Positions 51,195 to 58,770 of a DNA stretch of 61,366 bases are shown here, in pieces. Every line of letters begins with the position of its first letter. The first letter of the stretch is position 1. Source of the stretch: DASRDB01 sp035652815 (GTDB lineage Bacteria; Chloroflexota; Ktedonobacteria; Ktedonobacterales; Ktedonobacteraceae); assembly GCA_035652815.1 (NCBI GenBank), contig DASRDB010000016.1, forward strand, positions 1-61,366, in the 5' to 3' direction. The notes under the pieces are model-generated. The model was given only the letters and a program-made list of their open reading frames with translations. It ran no database searches and was not told where the DNA came from. The position numbers were made by a program, and so were the translations under genes.

Positions 51195-52475
51195 TTAATC
51201 TCCGCCCTTAAGCAACTTCCCAAAATATACTGCATGTTGTGGGTCAAATGGGCCAATCAAGGCCAACCGCCGCCATTCGGGAGCGAAGCATTGCTGAGCT
51301 ACGCGCTGAATATCATCTGGCGTAATGGCGTCAATTTGCTGTAAAACTTCATCAACATCAATGATTTTTCCGCGCAGGCATTCCTGCCCCCCAAGCCATG
51401 AAGCCACCTGCGCTGTGCCTTCCATACTCAATAAAGTGGTACCGCGCACATAGGCTTTAATGCGAGCGAGTTCATCTTGAGGTACAGGCTCGCGGCTGAT
51501 GCGGGTCAGCTCGCTCATAATGGCCGAAATAGCCGCCTCTGCCTCGCTCGTATCCACGCCCGCGCTTACTACAAAATTTCCTGTTTCAGCATAACTATTA
51601 AAGTAACTGCCGATATCATAAGCCAGTCCCTTCTCCTCGCGAATCGTCTGGAAGAGACGAGAACTCATACCTTCACCTAAAATAGCATTAATGAGCGTAA
51701 ATGTATAATAGTCGGGGGAAGAATAGGCTATGCCAAGAGTCCCAAGACAGAGATTTGCTTGCTCTGTCTCCTTTGAAACGATGGCGACGGGTGGAGCATC
51801 TGGTGGTGGAAGACTTTCTTTCCATACGCGATGCTCTCCAGGTTGCCAGTCCCCAAAAAGTCGCTCGACCTCTTCGATGACCTGCTCTGACGAAATATTG
51901 CCAGCAACACTGATGATCAACGAATTTGGCCGGTAGTACTCGTGCAGGTAATCGAGCATCTGCTGGCGGCTAATCACCTCGACGGTTTCCTCGAAGCCCG
52001 CGTCATCTCGTCCCAGTGGCAGATGAGGCCATGTGGTTTCGTCGATTAAAAGGCTGACCCATTCCTGTGGATCATCGCGAGTTGAACTCAGCTCTTCCAG
52101 AATAACGCTGCGCTCTTTTTCAATCTCAAGCGGATCAAAGAGCGGGTTGCGCACCATATCCGCGAAAACGCGCAGTACCGTAGAGACATGTTCGGCGGGA
52201 ACACGAGCAGTATAGTTTGTCAACTCTTTGCCGGTGCTGCCGTTGAAGATGCCGCCCACGCCCTCGATTGCTTCTGAGATTCGACGGGCGGTGGGATAAT
52301 GCTGCGATCCTTTAAAGAGCATATGCTCAATAAAATGCGATATTCCAGCCTCTGCGTCATCCTCGTAACGGGAACCCACTGTGAAATAGAACGCGATGCT
52401 GGCTGAGCGCATACCGGGCATCTCAGCCGTTAGCAAGCGCAAACCATTTCGTAGCGTTGTTCGCTTATACTGCAT
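51195..52475 (-). CDS. M16 family zinc peptidase
   Basis: The 426-residue protein has the inverted zinc motif HFIEH at residues 47-51 with catalytic Glu50, and the third ligand Glu127 exactly 76 residues after His51. Both halves of the M16 fold are visible, with a late GEGMSSRLFQTIREEKGLAY segment. Related enzymes are processing peptidases such as Bacillus YmxG and mitochondrial MPP-beta. No signal peptide is evident. AAGG lies about 11 bases before the ATG. It is the first gene of the operon with the TPR and roadblock proteins. Confidence 0.93.
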   Translation of the reverse strand: MQYKRTTLRNGLRLLTAEMPGMRSASIAFYFTVGSRYEDDAEAGISHFIEHMLFKGSQHYPTARRISEAIEGVGGIFNGSTGKELTNYTARVPAEHVSTVLRVFADMVRNPLFDPLEIEKERSVILEELSSTRDDPQEWVSLLIDETTWPHLPLGRDDAGFEETVEVISRQQMLDYLHEYYRPNSLIISVAGNISSEQVIEEVERLFGDWQPGEHRVWKESLPPPDAPPVAIVSKETEQANLCLGTLGIAYSSPDYYTFTLINAILGEGMSSRLFQTIREEKGLAYDIGSYFNSYAETGNFVVSAGVDTSEAEAAISAIMSELTRISREPVPQDELARIKAYVRGTTLLSMEGTAQVASWLGGQECLRGKIIDVDEVLQQIDAITPDDIQRVAQQCFAPEWRRLALIGPFDPQHAVYFGKLLKGGD

Positions 52476-52712
52476 TGGAAAACTATACCTTCTCTATCCG
52501 CGCGGTTTGTATACCCCAACGACATCTCAACATCTGAACGGGTTGAGCATGGTGGATGAAGTTCCTACATCTTGCCATCAGCACAAAAAAACGCACTCAC
52601 ATCCCTCGGGAGGAGCTTCATATTATTATAGACGGTTTAAGCTGGCTAATCAATGGAATGGAGGGAAGACGATAGCCCATTTGGGTATGTCTTAGCTGGT
52701 CAGGTAGACATA

Positions 52713-52756
52713 CATACGAAGAGAGGATATCCACTGCTTTGTCCTCTCTTCGTATG
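52713..52756 (-). repeat. 15-base-pair perfect hairpin
   Basis: CATACGAAGAGAGGA (52713-52727) pairs with TCCTCTCTTCGTATG (52742-52756) around a 14-base loop. It lies just beside repeat copy E, in the 414-base gap 52476-52889 between the M16 and five-zinc-ribbon genes. It could terminate the zinc-ribbon transcript on the minus strand, but no T run follows. Confidence 0.6.
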
Positions 52757-52778
52757 CCATGACCATCCCGCCTCGAGA

Positions 52779-52878
52779 TGTCATCCTGAGCGCAGCGAAG
52801 GATCTCAGGCCCCCCCTCACTCAACAGGCTGGGCGCAAGATCCTTCGCTGCGCTCAGGATGCCTGTCGAGAGGGACTT
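52779..52878 (-). repeat. MITE-like palindromic repeat, copy E, in a 414-base gene-free gap
   Basis: Perfect 23-base arms lie at 52783-52805 and 52838-52860. The leader seen in copies A, B and F appears here on the right as its reverse complement (CTTTTTCATGG), so this copy is inverted relative to them. Translating the repeat gives the well-known spurious peptides HPERSEGS and LRCAQDD. Confidence 0.9.
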
Positions 52879-52889
52879 TTTCATGGTAT

Positions 52890-53846
52890 TTAGAACAGAC
52901 CTACGTCATTCGCCAGATTACCCAGATCGCCAAGCATGCCGCCATCACCATCGCGTCTATCTTCATAGTCGTATCCACGATGATGCGGGTGTTCAATCTC
53001 GTGCAGGAGCATCTCACCACCGATCACAGCAGCCGCTCCCCCGAGCGCGCCGACCGCCATATTGCCGCCGCTTCCCTGCAAGAAACCGCCGAGGCCGCCG
53101 CCCTGCTGTCCTTGTTGTGGCATATTCGCAGGTACGGGAACGATTCCCGCGAGGCTGGTACGACAGCCTGGGCAATTGGTTGTCCCGACCGGAGACATCG
53201 CCATGCAAATGGGGCAGCGCAGCACCATTGGTTGTTGACCAAGCATTGGCTGCTGTTGATAACCCGCAGGCGGTTGTCCATACGCCTGCTGCGGATAGGG
53301 TTGTTGGTAAGCAGGCTGTTGTGGCGGGTACTGCGTGTTATACTGCGGCTGGCCATATTGCGGCGCATACGGCTGCAAGGGCTGACCATAACTTCCTGTC
53401 TGTGGATAGCCAGTCTGTGGAGCGGAGGGCGCAGTAGTATTAATCGGGCTGCCGCATCCGCCACAGAAATTCAATCCAGGGGCATTCTGTCGTCCGCACG
53501 TGTTGCAATACACGCCGCTGGTCGTCGCGGGTACAGGGGGTGGAGTTCCCGTTTGCATATTCTGTCCGCAATTGGTGCAGAATGCTGTGCTGAGCGGAAC
53601 ATCTGCGTGACAGGCCGGGCATTGACGAGTCAATGATTGAGATTGTACGGTGGGAATGGCTGTGTGCGCGTTGAGCGCTGAGCCGCAATGCATGCAGAAA
53701 GCAGCTCCAGGTTTTACAACGCCATTGCAGCGCGGACAGGTACTGGTTGAGGCTACTGGAGCAGCCGTTGGCTGTACAGGCGTACCACATTCTGGACAAA
53801 ACTTCTTCCCGGTGACGTCCTTGCCGCAAGATGTACAGGTTGTCAT
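52890..53846 (-). CDS. protein with five zinc ribbons and glycine-rich tail
   Basis: The 318-residue protein contains four consecutive N-terminal zinc ribbons (CTSCGKDVTGKKFCPECG, CPRCNGVVKPGAAFCMHCG, CPACHADVPLSTAFCTNCG, CNTCGRQNAPGLNFCGGCG). A Tyr/Gln/Pro-rich linker and a fifth ribbon (CPICMAMSPVGTTNCPGC) follow. The C-terminus is a Gly-rich hydrophobic segment (GGNMAVGALGGAAAVIGGEM) and a His/Asp-rich tail. The ribbons are probably structural or interaction modules. No catalytic motif is seen. AAGGAGGG precedes the ATG. Function unknown. Confidence 0.8.
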   Translation of the reverse strand: MTTCTSCGKDVTGKKFCPECGTPVQPTAAPVASTSTCPRCNGVVKPGAAFCMHCGSALNAHTAIPTVQSQSLTRQCPACHADVPLSTAFCTNCGQNMQTGTPPPVPATTSGVYCNTCGRQNAPGLNFCGGCGSPINTTAPSAPQTGYPQTGSYGQPLQPYAPQYGQPQYNTQYPPQQPAYQQPYPQQAYGQPPAGYQQQPMLGQQPMVLRCPICMAMSPVGTTNCPGCRTSLAGIVPVPANMPQQGQQGGGLGGFLQGSGGNMAVGALGGAAAVIGGEMLLHEIEHPHHRGYDYEDRRDGDGGMLGDLGNLANDVGLF

Positions 53847-53978
53847 GGGTTTCCACCCTCCTTATATAAAAGAAACTGCATAGGATTTGATAGATGTGCT
53901 TTTCATTGTATGGCTATGAGTGTAGCATAGTTTGCATGGCCTGTCCACAAAATAGCCTCGTTTTTGACGCCTTGCCCA

Positions 53979-54007
53979 TTGAAGCAAACGAGAAAATGTG
54001 CTATAGT
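53979..54007 (+). promoter_or_regulatory. promoter of the arsR-type operon
   Basis: TTGAAG (53979-53984) and TATAGT (54002-54007) are separated by exactly 17 bases. Start near 54014. Downstream lies an imperfect palindrome TGTACAGATATACA (about 54031-54044) that could be the metal-regulator operator. Confidence 0.6.
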
Positions 54008-54062
54008 ATAGACAAGAATAGTTGCATGAATGTACAGATATACAGTGAAAGTTAGTGCGGGC

Positions 54063-54500
54063 ATGAGATCTTCAACGCTTGTGTCAGACAATGAACTGAA
54101 AAATAGTTTGAACCGCGAATGTTGCGTTCACCCAGAGCATGTGCAGCATGTGCGGCAGAACCTGCTAGAGAGCGAGCATGCCTCTGCCATCGCTGCTTTG
54201 TTTGCGATACTGGGCGATCCTACCCGTCTGCAGGTGGTATATGCGCTGCTGATGGCTCCAACAGGTGAACTATGTGTAGGCGATCTGGCGGCTGGGCTGG
54301 GGCGAGATGATACCACGATTTCACATCAATTGCGCGTGCTGAGAAACATGCGCATCGTAACGATGCGAAAAGTAGGGCGGGTGGTCTATTACCGCTTAAT
54401 CGATAAGCATATTCGCCAGCTATTAGAAATTGGCATGGCGCATGTCAATGAGCGCTTTCCAGGCTATGCATCCGCATTGGAAGCGGAGGTGCGGCTGTGA
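54063..54500 (+). CDS. ArsR/SmtB family metal-responsive repressor
   Basis: The 145-residue protein is a winged-helix ArsR/SmtB repressor. FAILGDPTRLQVVYALLMAP (about residues 50-69), ELCVGDLAAGLGRDDTTISH in the recognition-helix region and VVYYRLIDKHIRQL are typical. Possible metal ligands are the Cys-Cys-x-His in ECCVHPEH near residue 20 and the Cys in ELCVGD; the second Cys of the CadC ELCVCD motif is Gly here. I use the ATG at 54063; an in-frame ATG at 54030 is a real alternative because neither has a strong ribosome site. It overlaps the transporter start by four bases and probably represses this operon. Confidence 0.9.
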   Translation: MRSSTLVSDNELKNSLNRECCVHPEHVQHVRQNLLESEHASAIAALFAILGDPTRLQVVYALLMAPTGELCVGDLAAGLGRDDTTISHQLRVLRNMRIVTMRKVGRVVYYRLIDKHIRQLLEIGMAHVNERFPGYASALEAEVRL

Positions 54501-55501
54501 GCTTTGGACACGAAGGACATAATCATACACATGGCATGGCAAAAAAGAGTTTGCGCTTAGCGTTTTTCCTGACCATTCTCATTCTGCTGGCCGAACTGGC
54601 CGGAGGCTTTCTGGCTAATTCGCTGGCGCTGCTTTCTGACGCGGGCCATGTCCTGACCGACATCTTCGCCCTCGGGCTGGCCTGGTTTGCCACTGTGCAG
54701 GCCGAGCGACCCGCCAACGCCCGTAAAACCTTTGGCTATCATCGGGTTGGCATTCTGGCCGCGCTCATCAATGCCGTTACGTTGATTGTCATTGCTATCG
54801 TGATTCTGTGGGAAGCTGTACAGCGTTTCCAGCATCCCGAGCCGGTACAGGCGGTGGTCATGTTTGGCGCAGCGGCAGTAGGCGTGCTTGTCAACCTGTT
54901 TATCGGCTTTGGCTTGCGGAGCGAGGGGCATAACTTGAATGTGCGTGCGGCCATGCTCCATGTCTTCGGCGATGTTGCCATCTCCATAGGCGTGATTGTA
55001 GCGGGCATTGTTATCCTTCTGACGAAATGGACGATCATCGACCCACTGCTGTCAGTTGGCGTCTCATTCCTGATTGCGTTTGGAGCCTGGCAGATTTTGA
55101 GCGAAACAACCAATATCCTGCTCGAAGCTGTGCCAAAGGGCATCTCCCTCTCAAACCTGGTAGACGATATGCGCGAGATTGATGGTATTCGCGATGTACA
55201 CGATTTGCATGTCTGGAGCATTACCAATAATATGTACGCGCTCTCCTGCCATGCCCTGATCGATAACCTGCCGCCAAGCATTAGTTCTTCCATTCTGCGC
55301 TCGCTCAATACGATGCTCAACGACAAATACCATATCACTCACGCCACCATCCAGTTTGAATGCAACGATCATCGCAAGCTCTGCTGCACAGTTGATGGCC
55401 TCTATTGCCGCATGGAGGAATGCTGCGACCACGAAGCAGAGTCGATTGTGCTTGAAGCACTTCCGAAACGGCTTCCCAGCAGACACGAGGTTTCATCTTA
55501 A
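54497..55501 (+). CDS. cation diffusion facilitator (CzcD/ZitB-like) metal efflux transporter
   Basis: The start is a GTG within the ArsR stop region (GTGA overlap). The 334-residue protein has a His-rich N-terminus (HEGHNHTHG), six membrane helices and metal-site residues in SDAGHVLTD (TM2, about residue 47) and HVFGDVAIS (TM5). The cytoplasmic domain is VHDLHVWSITNNMYALSCHA. An unusual tail follows with clustered ligands: ECNDHRKLCC, YCRMEECCDHE. It would export Zn, Cd or Co in exchange for protons. The Cys-rich tail may sense or buffer soft metals. Its stop overlaps the next gene by one base. Confidence 0.95.
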   Translation: MSFGHEGHNHTHGMAKKSLRLAFFLTILILLAELAGGFLANSLALLSDAGHVLTDIFALGLAWFATVQAERPANARKTFGYHRVGILAALINAVTLIVIAIVILWEAVQRFQHPEPVQAVVMFGAAAVGVLVNLFIGFGLRSEGHNLNVRAAMLHVFGDVAISIGVIVAGIVILLTKWTIIDPLLSVGVSFLIAFGAWQILSETTNILLEAVPKGISLSNLVDDMREIDGIRDVHDLHVWSITNNMYALSCHALIDNLPPSISSSILRSLNTMLNDKYHITHATIQFECNDHRKLCCTVDGLYCRMEECCDHEAESIVLEALPKRLPSRHEVSS

Positions 55502-56175
55502 TGGCCCAGCAGACGCCCTCTTTTTCGTCTGGCATATCGATTGAGAAAAAGGCTGTGCGGCTTGGGGTGTGGATAGAGATGGTTGCGCTGGCCTGGATGG
55601 GAATCGAGGCATCCATCGCGCTCCTCGCAGGCTTTTTCTCGCGCAGCATCGCGCTTGAAGGCTTTGGCATCGACAGCCTTATCGAAATCGTTGCCGGAGG
55701 CGTGCTGCTCTGGAGGTTGCTGATTGAGTACAGGGACTGTTCTGTTGAAGCCGTCGAGTCAGCAGAACGCCGGGCCGCCCTCATTACGGCTGTCGGGCTT
55801 TTTGGTCTGGCCCTGTACATCGTTATCAACTCGGCGATAGCATTACTTTTCCGCAGCCATCCACTTCTATCCTGGTGGGGCATTGGTCTCGCTCTTGCCG
55901 CGACAGTCATTATGCCTCTTCTCACCTGGGGCAAGCTGCGCGTGGCAAAGCGCATTTCGAGTACCGCCCTTCGCGCTGACGCGATGTGCAGCATTGTCTG
56001 TGCCTATATGTCGATTACGCTCCTGGTTGGTCTTTTGTTGAATGCCCTCTTTGGCTGGTGGTGGGCAGACTCGCTTGCCGCGCTGGTTCTGGTCTACTTT
56101 ATCGTCCGCGAAGGGCTTGAGGCGTGGCATGAGGCTCGTAGCGGCGAGACGTGCAATTGTGTCGACGAGCAGTAG
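55501..56175 (+). CDS. CDF-like cation transporter, transmembrane part only
   Basis: The 224-residue protein has six membrane helices in CDF order but no cytoplasmic domain. The metal-site positions are altered: GFGIDSLIEI in TM2 and LRADAMCSIVCAY in TM5, with Asp, Glu and Cys instead of the usual His/Asp set. The C-terminus ends CNCVDEQ. It overlaps the preceding transporter by one base (TAATG), so the two are co-translated and may act together. A short CDF-like permease for a softer metal is a reasonable reading; the substrate is unproven. Confidence 0.8.
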   Translation: MAQQTPSFSSGISIEKKAVRLGVWIEMVALAWMGIEASIALLAGFFSRSIALEGFGIDSLIEIVAGGVLLWRLLIEYRDCSVEAVESAERRAALITAVGLFGLALYIVINSAIALLFRSHPLLSWWGIGLALAATVIMPLLTWGKLRVAKRISSTALRADAMCSIVCAYMSITLLVGLLLNALFGWWWADSLAALVLVYFIVREGLEAWHEARSGETCNCVDEQ

Positions 56176-56210
56176 TTTTCTATAATCCCTTGTGAGTTTA
56201 TCTCCTCCTC

Positions 56211-56239
56211 TTGACTTTACTCTGACTTCCTGTTAAAAT
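56211..56239 (+). promoter_or_regulatory. promoter of the TetR-MFS pair
   Basis: TTGACT (56211-56216) and TAAAAT (56234-56239) with a 17-base spacer, start expected near 56246. The operator at 56241-56256 covers that start site. Confidence 0.7.
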
Positions 56240-56240
56240 T

Positions 56241-56256
56241 ATGACTAATAAGTCAT
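56241..56256 (+). promoter_or_regulatory. TetR-type operator
   Basis: ATGACTAATAAGTCAT is a perfect inverted repeat (six-base arms, four-base centre) placed directly after the -10 element. A further AGTCAT half-site occurs at 56308. Binding of the TetR-type protein encoded at 56339 would block its own promoter. Confidence 0.75.
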
Positions 56257-56338
56257 GGAAATACTTTGAGGTCATATATTGTTATAGTAGTCAGGAAATA
56301 TGCTAGAAGTCATGTCTTTTGTACGAGGAGGTACAGGA

Positions 56339-56977
56339 ATGCAAACAACAGGCGCTCATCGGTCCTTAAAAGAGAAACAGCGCCAGGAGCGTGAGGCCTT
56401 GATACTACAAGCGGCGGAGGATGTACTGGCGGAGAAAGGGTTTCATGAGACCTCAATTGATGAGATAGCGGCGCGAGTTGGCATTGCCAAAGGTACAGTA
56501 TATCTGCATTTTTCGAGTAAAGAGGATCTGGTGCTGGCTATCTTTGAGCGCGAGATGCAGAAGCTGTTGCAGGCGGTCGAAACGACTGTGGCATCAGACC
56601 TGGATACTCGTAGCAAACTGAAAGCCATCTTTTACGCCGTTTATGACCCATGCTTCCGTTCTCGCAACGAGGGCCGTGTTCAAATCGCGCAAATGATCCA
56701 TGATAGCGCTGATTTGCGGCGGTTGTTTTTTGAAAAGAAGGATACCAAGCGGGAACAGTGGGAAAAGATATCATCGCTCATCACGGGGGTGTTGGAGCAG
56801 GGCAAGGCGGAGGGCGAGTTGGATACCTCAATTCCTACACCCATTATGGTCAGCACATTTTTTAGCTTTTTATCGTCAAGAATGTATGAACGTTTGATAC
56901 ATGATGACCAGATAGCGCCCGAGGATATGGAAAAAAGTCTCTGGCGAATCTACTTCAAAGGTATTGTTGCAAAATAG
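56339..56977 (+). CDS. TetR/AcrR family transcriptional repressor
   Basis: The ATG at 56339 follows AGGAGG by seven bases; the frame from 56300 is longer but unsupported. The 212-residue protein has the TetR helix-turn-helix (ETSIDEIAARVGIAKGTVYLHFSSKEDL, about residues 38-65) and an all-helical ligand domain. It is encoded 13 bases before an MFS drug exporter, the common arrangement where the repressor releases DNA when the exported compound binds. The palindrome at 56241-56256 over the shared promoter is its likely operator. Confidence 0.93.
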   Translation: MQTTGAHRSLKEKQRQEREALILQAAEDVLAEKGFHETSIDEIAARVGIAKGTVYLHFSSKEDLVLAIFEREMQKLLQAVETTVASDLDTRSKLKAIFYAVYDPCFRSRNEGRVQIAQMIHDSADLRRLFFEKKDTKREQWEKISSLITGVLEQGKAEGELDTSIPTPIMVSTFFSFLSSRMYERLIHDDQIAPEDMEKSLWRIYFKGIVAK

Positions 56978-56990
56978 GGGGATTGGATTA

Positions 56991-58715
56991 ATGGAAGAAA
57001 TGGTAAAAACGTCTGATGCCAGCAATTTGACATCAGGGCAAGTATATGAAGAGTACGAGCAACCTCGCTTCACAAAGCGCGAAACCATCCTGACAATGAT
57101 CGGCGTCTTGATGGTGATGTTACTGGCATCGCTGGACCAGACGATTGTCTCGACAGCTATGCCGCGCGTCATCGCCGAGTTACAGGGCTTTGATCGCTAT
57201 ACCTGGGTTTCAACGGCGTACCTGCTCACCTCGACGGTGATGGTGCCTATTTATGGAAAGCTCTCCGACCTGTTCGGACGCAAGCCACTTTTCCTGTTCG
57301 GCATTGTAGTTTTCCTGATAGGTTCCGCGCTTTCCGGCGCTTCACAGTCAATGGACCAGTTGATCGCCTTCCGCGCGTTTCAGGGTATTGGCGCGGGCGC
57401 GTTGATGCCGATTGCGGTAGCCGTAGTAGGCGACCTGTTTACGCCCCGTGAGCGCGGCAAGTGGCAGGGTGTTACCGGCGCGGTCTGGGGCCTCTCGGCC
57501 ATCGTTGGTCCCACGCTTGGCGGTTGGATCACTGAACATGTAACCTGGCGCTGGGCTTTCTATGTTAACCTGCCTGTGGGTGTCGCGGCGTTCCTTGTGC
57601 TGGTGTTCCTGATGCCGACGCTGCGCAGCAAGTCGAAAAACGTCTCGATTGACTATATTGGCGCGGCCCTGCTGGTGCTTGGTACGGTGCCCTTACTGCT
57701 TGGCTTTACCTGGGCCGGAACGCAGTATGACTGGCTCTCGTCGCAGATTATCGGCCTCTTCTCGTTCTCTGTTGTCGTCCTCGCCGGATTTGTCGTCTAC
57801 GAGGCGTTTCTTGAGCGGCGCGGCGGCCAGCCAATCATTGAGCCGAGCCTGTTTAAGAAGGGCATCTTTACGGTCTCAACGATTGTGACGGTAATCTTTG
57901 GTATGGCACTCTTTGGCAGCATTTTCTTCATCCCGCTTTTTGTACAGGGCGTGGTGGGAACCTCGGCTACCAATAGCGGCCTGATCCTGACCCCACTGAT
58001 GATGACCTCGATTGTCGGCAGTGTCATTTCTGGTCAACTGGTTTCGCGGCTGGGTAAGTACAAATGGATCGCCATTGTTGGTATGTTGATTAGCGTGGTA
58101 GGTACCTACCTGTTGTTCCGCCTGGATGTGAACTCGGGCAACACCGACGTGCTGATCGCCATGCTGGTACTCGGCCTGGGTATGGGATTTGGCATGTCGC
58201 TCTATACCTTGATTGTGCAGAATGCTTTGCCTGGGAAGATTGGACAGTCTACCTCGGCGCTGGTTTTCTTCCGTTCGATCGGTGGTACTATTGGTCTGGC
58301 GGCGATGGGGTCAATTATGACCTCGGCCTATCAGCCCGCTTTCCAGAACGCACTGCCAGCCACGATCAAGCGGCTTGCATCTGTGCAGCCTGCGGTCGCG
58401 AAGTTCCTGGGCCTGTTCAGCAATCCTGAAGTTTTGCTGCAACCGGATGTGAAGGCTCAACTGTTCGCCGGAGCGCAAAAACAGGGGCCGCAAGCTGTAG
58501 CCATGCTGAATCAGGTCATTGAAGCGGTCAAAGTTGGTCTGACACAGGGCATTCATAATGTCTTCATCTTGAGCCTGGTGCTGATGGTGCTGGGAACGAT
58601 CACCGTGTTGTTCCTGAAGGAGATACCGCTGCGTGGTGGGAGCAGTCAGAAGCAGAGCGAAACTACTGGAACGGAAGAGCCTGAACTTGAAAGCAGCCTT
58701 GCTACAATGATCTAA
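56991..58715 (+). CDS. MFS multidrug exporter, 14-TM DHA2 (EmrB/QacA) family
   Basis: The 574-residue protein has about 14 membrane helices and the DHA2 motifs: LDQTIVSTAMPRV in TM1 (about residues 44-56), GKLSDLFGRKPLF in the TM2-3 loop (motif A) and GAVWGLSAIVGPTLGGWI in TM5 (motif C). It exports drugs in exchange for protons. The ATG at 56991 has AGGGGGA about eight bases upstream. It follows the TetR gene by 13 bases and is under the same operator. A strong terminator follows at 58718. Confidence 0.95.
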   Translation: MEEMVKTSDASNLTSGQVYEEYEQPRFTKRETILTMIGVLMVMLLASLDQTIVSTAMPRVIAELQGFDRYTWVSTAYLLTSTVMVPIYGKLSDLFGRKPLFLFGIVVFLIGSALSGASQSMDQLIAFRAFQGIGAGALMPIAVAVVGDLFTPRERGKWQGVTGAVWGLSAIVGPTLGGWITEHVTWRWAFYVNLPVGVAAFLVLVFLMPTLRSKSKNVSIDYIGAALLVLGTVPLLLGFTWAGTQYDWLSSQIIGLFSFSVVVLAGFVVYEAFLERRGGQPIIEPSLFKKGIFTVSTIVTVIFGMALFGSIFFIPLFVQGVVGTSATNSGLILTPLMMTSIVGSVISGQLVSRLGKYKWIAIVGMLISVVGTYLLFRLDVNSGNTDVLIAMLVLGLGMGFGMSLYTLIVQNALPGKIGQSTSALVFFRSIGGTIGLAAMGSIMTSAYQPAFQNALPATIKRLASVQPAVAKFLGLFSNPEVLLQPDVKAQLFAGAQKQGPQAVAMLNQVIEAVKVGLTQGIHNVFILSLVLMVLGTITVLFLKEIPLRGGSSQKQSETTGTEEPELESSLATMI

Positions 58716-58717
58716 GC

Positions 58718-58768
58718 AAGCACACAAAAAAAACGCTGTGAGTTCGCAGCGTTTTTTTGTGTGCTTTT
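58718..58768. terminator. strong bidirectional terminator
   Basis: A stem of about 20 pairs (AAGCACACAAAAAAA... with the T-rich partner ending GTGTGCTT) encloses a GC-rich tip (CGCTG with CAGCG). A-rich and T-rich sides make it work both for the MFS gene and for the convergent GAF/PucR gene. Confidence 0.9.
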
Positions 58769-58770
58769 CA

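Noticed and set aside
52653..53636. Plus-strand open frame of 327 residues
   Set aside because: It contains the spurious HPERSEGS peptide of repeat copy E and runs antisense through the zinc-ribbon gene, whose CxxC pairs are unmistakable.
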